Shown here piece after piece: positions 16,969-26,453 of a DNA stretch of 64,000 nucleotides. The notes beneath the pieces were generated by a model. It had not been told where the DNA came from. It was given only the letters and a program-made list of their open reading frames with translations, and made no database searches. Position 1 is the first letter of the stretch. Every line of letters begins with the position of its first letter. The DNA is from Rhodovulum sp. (lineage in GTDB: Bacteria > Pseudomonadota > Alphaproteobacteria > Rhodobacterales > Rhodobacteraceae): assembly GCA_002706605.1 (NCBI GenBank), contig PALT01000043.1, forward strand, positions 112,510 to 176,509. Direction: 5' to 3'. The position numbers and the translations under genes were made by a program.

Positions 16969-17529
16969 GGGGAGACCCCTCTACGCGATCGTCCGGATCG
17001 GCATCCGGACAGGAAACGGCGAGATCGGCCGGAAACCGGCTGGATCAGGCGCGTATCGCGTCGAAGAGTGGGGTGAGGATGTAGAGCATGCGCACCTTCG
17101 CGGGAATCATCGAGGGACCAGCCTTGAGACTGGTCACGGGGCCTTGGTCAGGCTGCCCGTATGAGTGCGAAAGAGGTGCTGCGTGTCTGGATCATCATGA
17201 GGTGAACCTCGGGTGCCCCAGGGCATTTCTCAAGGGTGGCAGAGCATGACCTGTTTTTCAGCATGTTCCGCATTTCGGTCCATCAGTTGCAGGAGGCGAT
17301 GATCGCAATACATGAAATGCAACACAAAACATAAACTTAGATCACCCACGGCCATTAACATCCGGTCAATCACCTGTGGCGAAAGAAACACGAAAAGCCT
17401 TGTGCGACATAAACGAACCCACCCATACTTTGAGGCAAATTTCAAAAGGTAGCGCCTGCCTATGTTTTTTTGATTGACTCATGATACCTTCAAGCGCATA
17501 GTCACGACATCAAAACGGAGCGCCCCCAC
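16969..17529. other. Divergent intergenic region between the transposition and defence operons
   Basis: These 561 bases hold no convincing gene. They must contain the promoters for the leftward transposition operon and the rightward R-M operon. Bases 17141-17251 resemble 31668-31852 in front of the AAA+ ATPase gene: both have CCCGTATGAG followed by the 17-bp sequence GGTGGCAGAGCATGACC. The right half (17270-17520) is clearly less GC-rich and contains a T-rich tract near 17465. Confidence 0.6.
17235..17251. repeat. 17-bp repeat shared with the right end of the island (copy 1)
   Basis: GGTGGCAGAGCATGACC is identical to 31836-31852 and in the same orientation. The two copies flank the whole defence cargo. 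The copy here lies 267 bases upstream of the tnsA-like gene, where a Tn7-like element would have its transposase-side end, so it may be a transposase binding site or the relic of an older right end. Confidence 0.65.
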
Positions 17530-17805
17530 ATGAACATGACCCACCATTTCGACTGCAGGATGAACCAACGCGGCATCAGGAAAGGCCTGACCGATCTCGC
17601 CCTCGACCTTGGCGAGATTGAGGGCGACCGCTACGTCCTCACCACGCGGATCATCGACGACGAGCTCGAGCAGATGCGCATCAGGAAGAAGCTCCTGGAC
17701 GATGCGCGCAAAAAGGGTGGCGTCGTGGTTGTCGCCGGCGATGACATGTTGATTACCACCTATCATACCAACAGCTTTAACGCTAAGCTGGCAAAAAATA
17801 AGTAA
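17530..17805 (+). CDS. DUF4258-like small protein
   Basis: This 91-residue protein begins MTHHFDCRMNQRGI after a short lead, matching the His-x-Arg-Met-x-x-Arg-Gly start of DUF4258 proteins, a family related in fold to RelE/BrnT-type toxins. The middle contains YVLTTRIIDDE and the end VVVVAGDDMLITTYHTN, the usual beta-strand finish. No antitoxin partner is seen next to it. A GGAG ribosome-binding site precedes the ATG. It is the first gene of the rightward defence operon, 20 bases before the degenerate methyltransferase gene. Confidence 0.6.
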   Translation: MNMTHHFDCRMNQRGIRKGLTDLALDLGEIEGDRYVLTTRIIDDELEQMRIRKKLLDDARKKGGVVVVAGDDMLITTYHTNSFNAKLAKNK

Positions 17806-17825
17806 CCCCTGCCTATAAGGTTCCG

Positions 17826-19547
17826 ATGAAAACGCAAGAAATCCTCACCCAGCTGCGCTTTGCGCGCACCCCTTCGGAAGGTCTCTCGGCCTTTCTCGAG
17901 ATCACGGCCAACTTGGTGGAGACCCAACGACCACTGGAAGAACTCGATGGTACGAAGGCCGTCCGCAGGGAGATCGCCCAGATCCTGGAAGGTGTCGGGC
18001 GCGCCCTGCTCGGAACACCCCGGCAGGAAAGGTATCGTACGCTTTCGGAGCTGATGGATGTGGTCAATGACCACCGCGGCGAGGGCTGGATCCGCCCCGA
18101 GGCCAGCCAGAAAATAGTCGACATGATCGGCGATGCTGCCTCGGTCCGGTTTTCCTATCCCTGGTCCATGCGGCCCTGCCTCGACTACACCATGATGTCG
18201 AATTTGACGGAACGCGCACCCCAGATCAGCTTCGTGACGCCAACCCCTGAGCAAGCGCGGATCATGGGGCACATCCTCAGTATCCTCGATCTTGGAGAAG
18301 CCGTATCCATCGAAACGGCTTGGGGCTGGGAGCGCCGAGAAGTCAGCAATGCTGCCGTGGAGGTCATGTTTCCGCCCTTCGGCCACATCGTGAAGGATGA
18401 CGACACCATTCCGGAGCGCACCCTCGCAAGCCTCGGCCTCGAGCGCGGGAAGATCGGTCGGATGCTCTCGGAAACTCTGGCCATTGCAGACGCGACCGAA
18501 ATGACGCTCGGCCGGGTGATCCTCTCGACCACCACCGGCGCCATGTTCCGGATGGTCGGCAGCGAGACGGTGGCGCGGGACAACCTGATGCGCAGTGACC
18601 GCCTTCAGGCCATCATGGGGGTTCCCTCGGGGATGATGTTCACCAATACGGCCATCCCGACGCTGCTCGTCACCCTGGCAACGACAGTCGCCAAGCGCAA
18701 TTCGGTGCGATTTGTGGATCTCGGGCATGACCTTGTTGCCGCCAAGGGCCGTCGTGGCCGGTTCGAGGTTCTCCTCGAGGCCTCATGGCTTGACCTGGCA
18801 TCAGGTGCCAAGGTTGAAGATCGCGCCCTGGCGCGGGACGTCCCTTTCGAGGAGATCCGAGAGAACAACCTTGTCCTCACCCCGAACCGCTACCTGAGCA
18901 CCGGCGCGCGGGAACGCATCGATGCCCTGCTGGAGAAGCACGACGTTGCGCCACTGGAAGACCTCGTCGAATTCATCCGCCCGCTGAGCATCTCCGAGGA
19001 TGAGGGCGGTGAGTTCACCCTTCTCGAGGCCATGCCTTCGGACATCGGTCCGGACGGGTACATCGGTGCGCCGAAACGCGCGGTGTGCGTGGGCACGGCC
19101 AAGTACAACAAGGCCCGCAATCAGCGCCTGATCCCTGGTGACGTGCTTATCGCGGTGAAGGGCACGGTGGGTTCGGTTGCCTTGGTGCCGGAAGGCATCC
19201 CGGAGGAAGACGCCGCGACGATCTGGACCGCGGGCCAGTCGATGATGATCCTGCGCGCCACCCGGCGTGGCGGCATCGCGGCGCTCGCGCTCTACGAGTA
19301 CTTCTCGGACCCGACGGTGCAGGAGCACATCCAATCGCTTGCCGGCGGCGCTGTGATCCAGTCGATCGGCATGAAGGACCTCAAGGCGCTGTCGATCCCG
19401 CTGCCGGACCTCGAAACCCTGACGGAGATGCAAGAAGGCTTCCAGAGGCGGCAGGATATCCTGGCCCAGATCGAGGAGCTGCGGAGGCAACTGGAGGAAG
19501 ATCGGGCTGCCTGCTGGCCGCATAGGGAACTCCGCACAACCGACTGA
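17826..19547 (+). CDS. Degenerate N6-adenine methyltransferase fused to a type I target-recognition domain
   Basis: This 573-residue protein joins an HsdM-like part to an HsdS-like part. Residues 140-300 resemble the C-terminal half of an HsdM Rossmann domain, including DRLQAIMGVPSGMMFTNTAIPT. EEIRENNLVLTPNRYL (342-357) matches the usual HsdM hinge. Residues 375-560 are a target-recognition domain with GDVLIAVKGTVGSVALV, the HsdS-type end IPLPDLETLTEMQEGF and a coiled-coil helix (ILAQIEELRRQLEE). The place of the catalytic NPP[F/Y] motif is taken by FPPFG (182-186), and no DPACGTGG-like SAM motif is visible. The protein probably binds a DNA site but does not methylate it. A true hsdM follows 112 bases downstream. 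Its role is unknown; site recognition for the helicase proteins downstream is one possibility. Confidence 0.7.
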   Translation: MKTQEILTQLRFARTPSEGLSAFLEITANLVETQRPLEELDGTKAVRREIAQILEGVGRALLGTPRQERYRTLSELMDVVNDHRGEGWIRPEASQKIVDMIGDAASVRFSYPWSMRPCLDYTMMSNLTERAPQISFVTPTPEQARIMGHILSILDLGEAVSIETAWGWERREVSNAAVEVMFPPFGHIVKDDDTIPERTLASLGLERGKIGRMLSETLAIADATEMTLGRVILSTTTGAMFRMVGSETVARDNLMRSDRLQAIMGVPSGMMFTNTAIPTLLVTLATTVAKRNSVRFVDLGHDLVAAKGRRGRFEVLLEASWLDLASGAKVEDRALARDVPFEEIRENNLVLTPNRYLSTGARERIDALLEKHDVAPLEDLVEFIRPLSISEDEGGEFTLLEAMPSDIGPDGYIGAPKRAVCVGTAKYNKARNQRLIPGDVLIAVKGTVGSVALVPEGIPEEDAATIWTAGQSMMILRATRRGGIAALALYEYFSDPTVQEHIQSLAGGAVIQSIGMKDLKALSIPLPDLETLTEMQEGFQRRQDILAQIEELRRQLEEDRAACWPHRELRTTD

Positions 19548-19659
19548 ATAAAATGCCAGGATTCCACAAGAATTCCGTTCGCCAACTATATCAATCCGCA
19601 ATTCTTGCGCCTACCTTTGCGGGACGCCGAGAATTGCATTACGAAATTGGAGACCGGCC

Positions 19660-21699
19660 TTGAGCCAGGAAACGATCAACAACAACGCCTCTTTCATCTG
19701 GTCCATCGCGGAATTGCTGCGCGGTGACTTCAAGCAATCTGATTACGGCAAGATTGTCTTGCCCTTCACCATTCTCCGCCGTCTCGACTGCATTCTTGAA
19801 GCGACCAAGGCCGAGGTCGTCGAACTTGCCACCAGCCTCGATGCCGACACCGATGACGAAGTGCGCGCCATGGTGCTTGGCAGCGCCGCGAATGCCGGTG
19901 GGCAGGTCTACAATGCGAGCCCCTTCACCTTTGCCACGCTGCGCCAGCAAGACGCGGGGCAGCTGCGCAAGAACCTCGTGGATTACCTGATGGGGTTCAG
20001 CCCGAACGTCCGCGATATCTTCATCGAGAAATTCGAGTTCACCGAAGTCCTGAAGAAGCTCGATGAGGCTCAATCCCTCTGGATGGTCTTCGATCGCTTC
20101 TGCCAGGTCGACTTCCATCCGGATGCGATCTCAAACCTCGAAATGGGCTACCTATTCGAGGAACTGATCCGCCGCTTCTCGGAAATCTCGAACGAGACCG
20201 CAGGTGAACATTTCACCCCGCGTGAAGTGGTCCGCCTGCTGGTCGATCTGCTCCTGGCCAATGACGAAGAAGCCCTGTCCGGCAAGGGCATCATCCGTCG
20301 CGTCTATGACCCCGCCTGCGGCACCGGCGGCATGCTGTCGGTGGCGGAAGAATCCATGAAGGCGATGAACCCCGCCCTCAATGTCGATCTCTTCGGGCAG
20401 GAGCTGAACGGGGAATCCTTCGCGATCTGCAAATCGGACATGCTCGTGAAAGGCCACGATGCCTCGCGCATCGCCTTCGGCAACACCCTGACCCAGGACG
20501 CCCATCGGGGCGAGACCTTCCACTACATGCTCTCCAACCCGCCCTATGGGGTCGATTGGAAGAAATACGCTTCCACCATCAAGGAAGAGGCCGAAGATCG
20601 CGGTTTTGATGGCCGTTTCGGCGCGGGTCTTCCCCGCATTTCCGACGGGCAGCTGCTCTTCGTCCAGCACATGATCTCCAAGATGCGCGATGACGAAAAG
20701 GGCTCGCGCATGGGCATCGTCATGAACGGCTCGCCGCTCTTCACCGGGGGTGCCGCCTCGGGCGAAAGCGAGATCCGCCGCTGGATGCTGGAAAGCGACC
20801 TGATCGAGGCGATCATCGCCCTGCCGACCGACATCTTCTACAATACCGGCATCCAGACCTATATCTGGCTTCTGTCGAACCGGAAACCCGAGGCGCGGCG
20901 CGGCAAGGTGCAACTGATCGATGCCTCCGGCGAACGTTTCTGGCAATCCATGCGCAAATCGCTGGGCTCCAAGCGCCGCGCGATCAGCGATGATGCCCGC
21001 GCGGAGGCCGTGCGCATCTATGGCGACTTCCTGAACGGCGATGCGGGCTTTGGCGACGTGTCGAAGATCTTCGACACTACCGACTTCGGCTATCGTGAAA
21101 TCCGGGTGGAGCGCCCGCTGCGCCTGCGGTTCGAGATCACGACGGATCGCATCGACGCCCTGCGCGGCGACGAAAAGGCCGTAGCGGCGCTGGAGAAGGC
21201 CGGCAAGAAGTCGTCCGGGTTTATGGATGCCCTCTACGCCACGCTTGTGGCCCGCGTGGGCGAGGTCTGGATGGATCGCGACCTATTCACCGGCGACCTA
21301 ACCGCAGACATGAAGGACCGCGACATCAAGCTGCCCGCCGCCGCGCTGAAGGTGCTGATCGCCCAGTTCGGCGAGACGCATGATGATGCCGAGATCTGCA
21401 CCGACAAGGATGGCAACCCCGAGCCGGCCCCCAAGCTGCGCGACCATGAACTGGTGCCGCTGAAGGAAGACTGGCGGGAATACTTCGCCCGTGAGGTCGA
21501 ACCCTTTGTGCCCGATGCCTGGGTGGATCTGACCCACAAGGATGACAAGGACGGCCAGACCGGCCGTGTGGGCTACGAGATCAACTTCAACCGCTACTTC
21601 TACCAGTATGTCCCGCCGCGGCCGCTGGCGGAGATCGATGGCGAGTTGAAGATGCTGGAGGCGGAGATCGCCGGGCTGCTGAAAGAGGTGGTGGCATGA
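19660..21699 (+). CDS. hsdM: Type I restriction-modification methyltransferase subunit HsdM
   Basis: This 679-residue subunit methylates adenine in the site chosen by HsdS. An N-terminal HsdM helical domain (about 10-150) with FIWSIAELLRGDF and VLPFTILRRL precedes the catalytic domain: FTPREVV (185-191), the SAM site DPACGTGG (217-224) and the catalytic NPPYG (293-297). An extra C-terminal region (about 430-679) is longer than in short HsdM proteins but common in the R-M type seen here. Translation starts at TTG 19660, with GGAG about 8 bases before it. The stop codon overlaps the hsdS start (ATGA). Confidence 0.95.
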   Translation: MSQETINNNASFIWSIAELLRGDFKQSDYGKIVLPFTILRRLDCILEATKAEVVELATSLDADTDDEVRAMVLGSAANAGGQVYNASPFTFATLRQQDAGQLRKNLVDYLMGFSPNVRDIFIEKFEFTEVLKKLDEAQSLWMVFDRFCQVDFHPDAISNLEMGYLFEELIRRFSEISNETAGEHFTPREVVRLLVDLLLANDEEALSGKGIIRRVYDPACGTGGMLSVAEESMKAMNPALNVDLFGQELNGESFAICKSDMLVKGHDASRIAFGNTLTQDAHRGETFHYMLSNPPYGVDWKKYASTIKEEAEDRGFDGRFGAGLPRISDGQLLFVQHMISKMRDDEKGSRMGIVMNGSPLFTGGAASGESEIRRWMLESDLIEAIIALPTDIFYNTGIQTYIWLLSNRKPEARRGKVQLIDASGERFWQSMRKSLGSKRRAISDDARAEAVRIYGDFLNGDAGFGDVSKIFDTTDFGYREIRVERPLRLRFEITTDRIDALRGDEKAVAALEKAGKKSSGFMDALYATLVARVGEVWMDRDLFTGDLTADMKDRDIKLPAAALKVLIAQFGETHDDAEICTDKDGNPEPAPKLRDHELVPLKEDWREYFAREVEPFVPDAWVDLTHKDDKDGQTGRVGYEINFNRYFYQYVPPRPLAEIDGELKMLEAEIAGLLKEVVA

Positions 21700-23003
21700 G
21701 CCAGTCACAACAGGCAAAGGACTTTGTTCGAGCACGCCTGATTGCCGAGAATGAATTGCCGCAAATTCCAGATGGCTGGGGCGTCGAGCGCCTTCGCTTC
21801 TTGCTGACCGAAAGCAAGGAGCGAAATGGTGCCGAGCCTGTGGGGCAGATGCTTTCGGTTTCCGAGTATCGCGGTGTTGTGCCGAAAGATTACGAGTATG
21901 ACGAACATCGGCGCACTGACGCAGAGCTTGAGAATTACCGCGTCGTTCGCCCTGGCCAACTCGCCGTAAATTCTATGTGGCTCAACCACCTCGGGCTCGG
22001 CGTATCGGAACACTTGGGGCATGTGAGCCCTGCTTATGGTGTGTACGACGTATCACCTCGTTTGGACACGCGTTTCCTGCATCACCTTGTCCGGTCGAAC
22101 TTCTACCTGAAGATCTACTTGCGATACCTCTATGGCATCAGGCCGAACTCCTTCCAAATTAAGAGTTATGACTGGGCATCCATTCCGATCATCGTCCCCG
22201 ACCTCCCCGCCCAAAAACGGATCGCCGCCTTCCTCGACCGCGAGACCGCGCGGATTGATGAGCTGATCGCGAAGAAGGAGCGCTTGGTGGAGGTGCTGAA
22301 GGAGAACCTTCTTTCGGAGTTGGAACGTCTTGTGACGCCGGAGACGCATATCCACGAAGAGATGATCCCCTTCCGCTGGGTTTGTCGCATTACCGAAGGC
22401 CAAGTCGACCCGACCCATCCTGATTGGGCGGACAAGCCCTTGATTGCGCCGAACCATATCGAGTCGAAAACCGGGCGCCTGCTCGGTACGGAGAGCGCCG
22501 CAGACCAGGGTGCGATCAGCGGAAAATATGCGTTCCCTGCGGGCACGGTCCTTTACAGCAAGATCCGTCCCAATCTGGCAAAGGCGTGCGTTTCTCCGGT
22601 GGAAGGCATGTGCAGCGCCGACATGTATCCGGTTTTGCCGGATCGTCGCCTGCGCCCGCAGTTCCTGCTGATGCAACTGTTGTCGGCCAAGTTCACCGAT
22701 TGGGCGACGCTGGAATCCATGCGTGTCGCGATGCCCAAGATCAATCGTGAAACCCTCGGTTCCTATCGCCTGTGGGCTCCCTCACTTGAGGTGCAGGACG
22801 AAGCTGCCGTGAAGTTCTTTGCCGAGCAGAACCGCAACGAGGCGCTGACCGACAAAGTGCGCACATCCATCGACCGCCTCCGCGAATACCGCGCCGCCCT
22901 GATCACCGCCGCCGTCACCGGCCAGATCGATGTCGACAGCTATGGCAAGACGGGCACCCCCTCGGCCACGCTCGACCAGATCGAAGAGGAGATGCAGGCA
23001 TGA
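21696..23003 (+). CDS. hsdS: Type I restriction-modification specificity subunit HsdS
   Basis: This 435-residue protein determines the DNA sequence recognised by the R-M complex. It has two target-recognition domains (about 20-165 and 215-355), each followed by a conserved coiled-coil helix. The first helix is IPIIVPDLPAQKRIAAFLDRETARIDELI (in parts, near 165-195), and the second ends with IDRLREYRAALITAAVTGQID near residue 400. This two-TRD layout predicts a bipartite site, which cannot be read from the sequence. The start overlaps the hsdM stop, and the stop overlaps the next ATG (ATGA). Confidence 0.95.
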   Translation: MSQSQQAKDFVRARLIAENELPQIPDGWGVERLRFLLTESKERNGAEPVGQMLSVSEYRGVVPKDYEYDEHRRTDAELENYRVVRPGQLAVNSMWLNHLGLGVSEHLGHVSPAYGVYDVSPRLDTRFLHHLVRSNFYLKIYLRYLYGIRPNSFQIKSYDWASIPIIVPDLPAQKRIAAFLDRETARIDELIAKKERLVEVLKENLLSELERLVTPETHIHEEMIPFRWVCRITEGQVDPTHPDWADKPLIAPNHIESKTGRLLGTESAADQGAISGKYAFPAGTVLYSKIRPNLAKACVSPVEGMCSADMYPVLPDRRLRPQFLLMQLLSAKFTDWATLESMRVAMPKINRETLGSYRLWAPSLEVQDEAAVKFFAEQNRNEALTDKVRTSIDRLREYRAALITAAVTGQIDVDSYGKTGTPSATLDQIEEEMQA

Positions 23004-23389
23004 GCGAAACGATCACAGACCTGAAGGGCGCGGTGCGCGCCTTTCTTCGCGCCCATGGTCAGCCCGTCCCGGCCAAGACCGCGACCAGCAAGAAGGAACA
23101 TCTCGAGGTCTGGCATGTAGGGCCGCGCCGCCGCGCCCTCGGCCTGGAGTTCGATCACGACGGACTGGTGAACTTTTGGGTCACCAGCCTGAACATCCCC
23201 AAGGATCTGCCGCCCTCGGTCGAGGCCGTGCGGAAGACGCCGAAGGGCAAGGGTTGGACGGATGCCAACGGCGATGGCGCCAACAGCAACCTCAGCAGTT
23301 ACGACGACTTCCGCACCCGCCCCATTGCCCGCCTCGGCGTGACCCGTTCCGAGGATGCGAGAATGATCCTCGATCATTTGAACCGCTGA
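23000..23389 (+). CDS. Small conserved ORF between hsdS and hsdR
   Basis: This 129-residue protein overlaps the hsdS stop codon by 4 bases (ATGA) and ends 27 bases before hsdR, so it is part of the R-M operon. It has a compact mixed fold with HLEVWHVGPRRRALGLEFDH near residue 35 and a C-terminal RSEDARMILDHL helix. I recognise no family; ORFs of this size and position are seen in other proteobacterial type I operons. A role in regulating the restriction subunit is possible but unproven. Confidence 0.7.
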   Translation: MSETITDLKGAVRAFLRAHGQPVPAKTATSKKEHLEVWHVGPRRRALGLEFDHDGLVNFWVTSLNIPKDLPPSVEAVRKTPKGKGWTDANGDGANSNLSSYDDFRTRPIARLGVTRSEDARMILDHLNR

Positions 23390-23416
23390 ATTTCCACCAA
23401 CGATTTCGAGTACCCG

Positions 23417-26416
23417 ATGACCACAGCAGCCATTTCCCGAGAAAAGCTCCACACCGAAGAAGCCGTGGAACTCCACCTCGTCGATCAGCTCGTCACCCGT
23501 CAGGGTTGGCGGGAGCGCCCTTACACGGCCTATGACCGCAAGCTCGCGCTCGACCCCGAGATGGTCGAGGAATTCGTGCGCACCACCCAGCCCGATGCAT
23601 GGAAGAAGCTCTGCGACCAGTATCCGGGCAAGGAGCGCGACACGCTGATGCGGCAGGTCGAGGCGACGTTGAAAGATGTCGGCACGCTGGAAGTTCTGCG
23701 CAACGGCATCAAGATCGTCCCCGGCATCAAGATCGCGCTGTGCTTCTTCCGTCCCGCGTCCGGCCTGAATGCCGCGGCTATGCGGGACTACGAAGGCAAT
23801 ATCCTGACTGCCATGCGCCAGGTGCGCTACTCGTTGAAGAACGAAAATGCCATCGATGTGGTGCTGTTCGTCAACGGCATTCCGGTGGCCACGCTGGAGC
23901 TGAAGAACACGCTGACCGGTTCGACCTATCAGACCGCCGAAAAGCAGTACCGCAAGGACCGCGCGCCGAATGGTGAACCCCTCCTGACCTTCAAGCGGGG
24001 TGCCCTGGTGCATTTCGCGCTGGATCAGGACAACGTGTCCATGACGACGCAGCTCAACAACGGGCGCACCCGCTTCCTGCCGTTCAACCGCGGTCGGGAC
24101 GGTGGCGCGGGCAATCCAGACGTCGATGAAGAGTTCCGCATCGCCTATCTCTATCGCGACATCGACTGGCGCAAGGCGGTCTTCTCGCGCGAGATCCTGC
24201 TGGGCGTCCTGCACAAGTTCGTCCTTGTCGATGAGGTTGAACAGGATGATGGATCAGTCAAACGTACGACCATCTGGCCGCGTTTCCAGCAGCTGGATGC
24301 TGTGCAGAAGCTGATCCGCGATGCCCAGGCACACGGCGCCGGGCGCAATTACCTGTTCCAGCACTCCGCGGGATCGGGCAAGTCGAACACCATCGCCTGG
24401 GCGGCGCACCACCTCGCGACGCTGCATGATGATCAGGATGAAGCGATCTTCGACACGATCATCGTGGTCACCGACCGTGTCGTGTTGGATCGGCAGTTGC
24501 AGCAGACGATCAAATCCTTCTCGCAGACGCCGGGCTATGTGGTTCCGATCGATGGTACCTCGCGCCAACTGAAGCGTGCCCTCGAGCAAGGTGCGAAAAT
24601 CATCATCTCGACGATCCACAAGTTCTCTACCGACCAGCTGTCCGTTCTGAAGAACGAGGCCGGCAAGAAGTTCGCCATCATCATCGACGAGGCGCACAGC
24701 TCGCAGTCGGGCAAGCATGCCGACAGCATGGCTCGCGTTCTGGCAGATGGTGAACTCTCCGAAGAAGAGAAGGAGCTCGACGAGACCGAACAGGCCCTTC
24801 TGGAGCTTCAGCGCCTGCGTGGGCCTCAGGCCAACTTGTCCTATCTCGCCTTCACCGCGACTCCGAAGAACGTGACACTTGAGCGTTTTGGCCAGCCATC
24901 GGCTGACGGCCCGCTGCCCTTCCATCTTTACTCGATGCGGCAGGCGGTCGAGGAAGGCTTCATCATCGACGTGCTGCGCAACTACCAGACCTACAAATCT
25001 TACGCGAAACTCGAGAAGGCGATCGAAGATGATCCTCAGCTCCTCGAGCGCAAGTCCGCACGCAAGGTCGCGCGCTTCATCGAGTTCCATGAGACTGCCA
25101 TGGCCCAGAAGGCCGAAGTTATTGTCGAGCATTTCCGGCGCCATGCCCTTCCCGAGCTGAACGGCAATGCCAAGGCAATGGTCGTGACCTCCAGCCGAGA
25201 GCACGCCGTTCGCACTCATTTCGCCATCGCGAAGTACATCCGCGACAACGGCTATACCGACGTCCGGGCACTGGTCGCATTTTCGGGCGAGATCGACGTG
25301 GATGGCGATGCTTTCACCGAGCCTGGCATCAACGGTTTCGGCGAGAAGGAGCTGCCTCGCCAATTTGACACCGGCAACTACAACGTGCTGGTTGTGGCCG
25401 AGAAATACCAGACCGGCTTCGACCAGCCGAAGCTGGTGGCGATGTATATCGATCGTCGCCTGAGCGGACTACAGGCGGTCCAGACCTTGGCGCGTCTCAA
25501 CCGCATCTACCCGAGCAAGGAACGCACCTACATTCTCGACTTCCGCAACACGGTCGAGGAGATCCAGACAGCCTTCAAGCCCTACTACAACGTCACCATG
25601 CTCGAAGACGTATCCGACCCGAACCAGATCTATACGCTGGAGGCTCGCCTGAAGACCTTCGGTGTGCTCGATGCTGCGGAGATCGATCGGTTTGTCGACC
25701 GCTTCCTCAAGGCCAGCAAGCGCACTGACGAACGGCCGGTCCTCGAAGGTATCGTTCGGCAGGCGGTGACGCGGTTCAACGAGAACCTGAACGAGAATGA
25801 CCAGGAAGAATTCCGGCAGGTCCTGTCGTCGTTCCTGCGCTTCTATTCGTTCATCGCGCAGGTGATTGACCTGGGTGACACGGATCTCGAGAAGCTGCAC
25901 ATCTACGGCACATGGTTGAAGCGCATCCTGCCCAGCCGTCAGGCGCCGCAGGGCGAAGACGTGACCGACGACATGCTCGACCTCAAGGCCTACGCCATCA
26001 AGGAAGAAGGCGAAGTCACCGATGCGCGTCTCGGCAAGGACGACAGCAAGGCGCTTAGCCCGATCGACCGGTTCGGGGCAAATCCCTACACAGAAGAGGA
26101 ATCCAAGACCCTCAGCGAGATCATTTCCTCGTTCAACTCTCGGCATGGCACCGTATTTTCCGAAGAGGATTACCTCCGGTTTGAAGCGGTGAACGCTGAC
26201 ATTTTGGAGGATGACACATGGGTGGAGATGCTGGCCCGCAATGATCCGCGTGACGTCCGGCCCCGTTTCGATGCGGAGTTCATGCGCCGGGCGATCCAGG
26301 CCTTCCAGCGCGACAACGCCATGCGAAACGCATTCATGCAGGACCAAGAGGCGCGGAACATGCTGATGGGGCTGATGTTCCAGCGGGCGGTTCGAGGGGC
26401 TGGGCGGGCGGCCTGA
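23417..26416 (+). CDS. hsdR: Type I restriction endonuclease subunit HsdR
   Basis: This 999-residue subunit translocates DNA with ATP and cuts unmethylated DNA. The N-terminal PD-(D/E)xK nuclease domain shows IDVVLFVNG with Asp147 and ATLELKN with Glu161 and Lys163. The helicase motor has Walker A SAGSGKS (317-323), DEAH (424-427) and motif III FTATP near 487. Motifs V and VI follow in the second RecA domain, with EKYQTGFDQP and ARLNRIYPSK. The C-terminal helical domain (about 740-999) contacts the methyltransferase core. All key residues are present. The gene is adjacent to and in phase with hsdM-hsdS, so the R-M system looks complete and functional. Confidence 0.95.
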   Translation: MTTAAISREKLHTEEAVELHLVDQLVTRQGWRERPYTAYDRKLALDPEMVEEFVRTTQPDAWKKLCDQYPGKERDTLMRQVEATLKDVGTLEVLRNGIKIVPGIKIALCFFRPASGLNAAAMRDYEGNILTAMRQVRYSLKNENAIDVVLFVNGIPVATLELKNTLTGSTYQTAEKQYRKDRAPNGEPLLTFKRGALVHFALDQDNVSMTTQLNNGRTRFLPFNRGRDGGAGNPDVDEEFRIAYLYRDIDWRKAVFSREILLGVLHKFVLVDEVEQDDGSVKRTTIWPRFQQLDAVQKLIRDAQAHGAGRNYLFQHSAGSGKSNTIAWAAHHLATLHDDQDEAIFDTIIVVTDRVVLDRQLQQTIKSFSQTPGYVVPIDGTSRQLKRALEQGAKIIISTIHKFSTDQLSVLKNEAGKKFAIIIDEAHSSQSGKHADSMARVLADGELSEEEKELDETEQALLELQRLRGPQANLSYLAFTATPKNVTLERFGQPSADGPLPFHLYSMRQAVEEGFIIDVLRNYQTYKSYAKLEKAIEDDPQLLERKSARKVARFIEFHETAMAQKAEVIVEHFRRHALPELNGNAKAMVVTSSREHAVRTHFAIAKYIRDNGYTDVRALVAFSGEIDVDGDAFTEPGINGFGEKELPRQFDTGNYNVLVVAEKYQTGFDQPKLVAMYIDRRLSGLQAVQTLARLNRIYPSKERTYILDFRNTVEEIQTAFKPYYNVTMLEDVSDPNQIYTLEARLKTFGVLDAAEIDRFVDRFLKASKRTDERPVLEGIVRQAVTRFNENLNENDQEEFRQVLSSFLRFYSFIAQVIDLGDTDLEKLHIYGTWLKRILPSRQAPQGEDVTDDMLDLKAYAIKEEGEVTDARLGKDDSKALSPIDRFGANPYTEEESKTLSEIISSFNSRHGTVFSEEDYLRFEAVNADILEDDTWVEMLARNDPRDVRPRFDAEFMRRAIQAFQRDNAMRNAFMQDQEARNMLMGLMFQRAVRGAGRAA

Positions 26417-26453
26417 TCGGGGTGACAATTGTGTTTTACATAGAGTGGATCAC

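Noticed and set aside
17530..17805. Toxin-antitoxin pair at the start of the defence operon
   Set aside because: A DUF4258-like protein is present, but no antitoxin-like gene adjoins it, so a toxin call is not supported.
22940..24214. 424-codon minus-strand frame
   Set aside because: It lies antisense to hsdR and the small ORF before it, with no start signal or family.
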